A stretch of 62,547 nucleotides of DNA from Myxococcales bacterium (GTDB taxonomy: Bacteria > Myxococcota_A > Polyangia > Polyangiales > Polyangiaceae), in contig JACRDA010000374.1 in assembly GCA_016212965.1 (NCBI GenBank), positions 1-62,547 on the forward strand, given 5' to 3'. The notes beneath the pieces were generated by a model. That model did no database searches. It was not told the origin of the DNA and saw only the letters and a list, made by a program, of their open reading frames with translations. Shown here piece by piece: positions 61,823-62,547 of this stretch (its first letter is position 1; the number at the start of each line of letters is the position of its first letter). Made by a program: the position numbers and the translations under genes.

Positions 61823-62547
61823 GTGATCGAAGAAGCCGTCGTCGAGCGCCTCGCGCGCACCCTCGGGCCGAGCTGGTCCGGCGCGCCGGAGCTCGCGGAT
61901 CCGGACGCCGCGGTGGCCGGCATCGAGGCACTCGGCCCCGCGCTGCGCGGAGCCGTCGCGGACCTGTACGCGCTCTGGGCCGCCGCCGCGCTCGAGCCCG
62001 CGCTCGCCCGGGCGGCGTACGAGCTCGCTGCCGCGCTCGGCGATCCCGGCGCGGGTGCCATGCAGGCGCTCGCCGCGGCGGCGGCGGACGGCTCGCTCGC
62101 GCGCTCCTCGTGGGGCCAGGTGGGCAACGTCGAGGCGGTCGTCGCCGCCGATCGGCCGAGCGCCTACGATCGACTGGCGCCGCTCGTCACGCCCGGCGCG
62201 CTCGACGACGCGGGCGTGGCGCTCCTCGGGCAGCTCCTCGGCAGTGTGCGGATGCGTGGAGCGCTCGCCGCCGACGGGCGCTGGCGCGCGCTCGCCCGCA
62301 GCCTCGAGGGTCATCCGAAGCTCGCGGCCGACGTCCGCGACTACCTCGCCCGCACGCCCGACGGGGCACCGAGCGGCGCGCCACCGGCGCTCGCGCCCGC
62401 GCTCGCCAGCGTGGCGGAGCGCGTCGGCCTGGCCGGGACGGCCGGCGCGGCGGCCGCCACGACGGCGCTCCGCAAGGCCGCGTTCACGGCGCGCCGCCTC
62501 GTCACGGCGCTCGGGCGCGTGTGGGGCGCCGCCCCCGGCGCCCGGGC
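61823..62547 (+). CDS. Candidate immunity or accessory gene, truncated by the window end
   Basis: A GTG at 61823 opens a frame with no stop through the last base, giving at least 241 residues. It begins MIEEAVVERLARTLG and is Ala/Leu-rich and predicted helical, with Asp/Glu-rich early segments and a basic later segment (TALRKAAFTARRLVTALG). I recognise no family. It starts 4 nt after the deaminase-type toxin gene, with TGAAG as a weak ribosome site, so it is probably co-transcribed. Rhs toxin genes are normally followed by their immunity gene, which makes that the leading guess. The length exceeds many immunity proteins, so a second Rhs-associated protein is also possible. Confidence 0.7.
   Translation, partial: MIEEAVVERLARTLGPSWSGAPELADPDAAVAGIEALGPALRGAVADLYALWAAAALEPALARAAYELAAALGDPGAGAMQALAAAAADGSLARSSWGQVGNVEAVVAADRPSAYDRLAPLVTPGALDDAGVALLGQLLGSVRMRGALAADGRWRALARSLEGHPKLAADVRDYLARTPDGAPSGAPPALAPALASVAERVGLAGTAGAAAATTALRKAAFTARRLVTALGRVWGAAPGAR

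Noticed and set aside
57838..62127. Minus-strand frame of 1429 codons opposite the Rhs gene
   Set aside because: It is a mirror of the Rhs coding bias (His/Val/Arg-rich, no domains), with no start context.
50230..62547. Possible complete T6SS gene cluster
   Set aside because: No TssB/TssC sheath, Hcp, ClpV, TssJ/L/M or baseplate genes are visible; only spike, adaptor and effector genes are present.

Overview
This is a very GC-rich window with the look of a Myxococcota genome, most likely Polyangia. Indicators are membrane-anchored Hanks-type Ser/Thr kinases, PEGA/TPR envelope proteins, many Cys-rich lipoproteins with Gly/Ser or Ala/Pro linkers, a golvesin-type domain on a wall amidase, and GTG starts with 4-nt gene overlaps. 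The organism call is inference. I saw no rRNA, tRNA, CRISPR array or insertion sequence.

Layout. 1-511 is repeat-bearing non-coding DNA. 0.5-5.4 kb (minus) holds a VWA lipoprotein and a lipoprotein / histidine kinase / NtrC-type regulator operon with a sigma-54-like promoter in front, resembling ZraPSR metal sensing. 5.5-9.6 kb has a TPR/PEGA-like envelope protein divergent from a Cys-rich lipoprotein, then a Ser/Thr kinase. 9.7-17.0 kb (minus) has a Uma2 nuclease-fold protein, a beta-propeller/phosphoesterase lipoprotein, a nucleotidyltransferase-fold protein, a TolB-like lipoprotein with an apparent CTG start, and a multidomain wall amidase. 17.2-27.2 kb has a large AfsR/LuxR-like ATPase regulator divergent from a four-gene operon: PEGA protein, Ser/Thr kinase, PEGA protein, VWA-like lipoprotein. 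27.2-27.9 kb is a VIT-family transporter.

27.9-39.8 kb carries a complete set of shikimate-pathway functions: DAHP synthase (minus), divergent aroB, a fused aroD-aroE, aroA and aroK joined by GTGA overlaps, and aroC a few kb further on. A malic enzyme with a phosphotransacetylase-like tail and two lipoproteins are interspersed. 39.8-44.7 kb has a lipoprotein, an RRM RNA-binding protein, a small helical protein, an FHA protein, and a yhbY/methyltransferase pair. 44.7-48.5 kb (minus) is a tusA / dsrE-like / hybrid sensor kinase operon. 48.8-50.2 kb is a glutamine-synthetase-family enzyme.

50.2-62.5 kb is a type VI secretion effector island: a divergent Pro-rich protein with a three-copy repeat domain, a YkgJ-type Cys-cluster protein, two vgrG genes, a DUF6484-like adaptor, and a PAAR-like/Rhs protein. 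The Rhs protein ends in a roughly 126-residue deaminase-like toxin (HAE plus CxxC). A gene starting 4 nt after the toxin and running off the window is the obvious immunity candidate. No T6SS sheath or membrane-complex genes are present, so this is probably an orphan VgrG/Rhs island. The toxin-immunity pair, the Zra-like operon and the tusA-dsrE-kinase operon are the most interesting parts.
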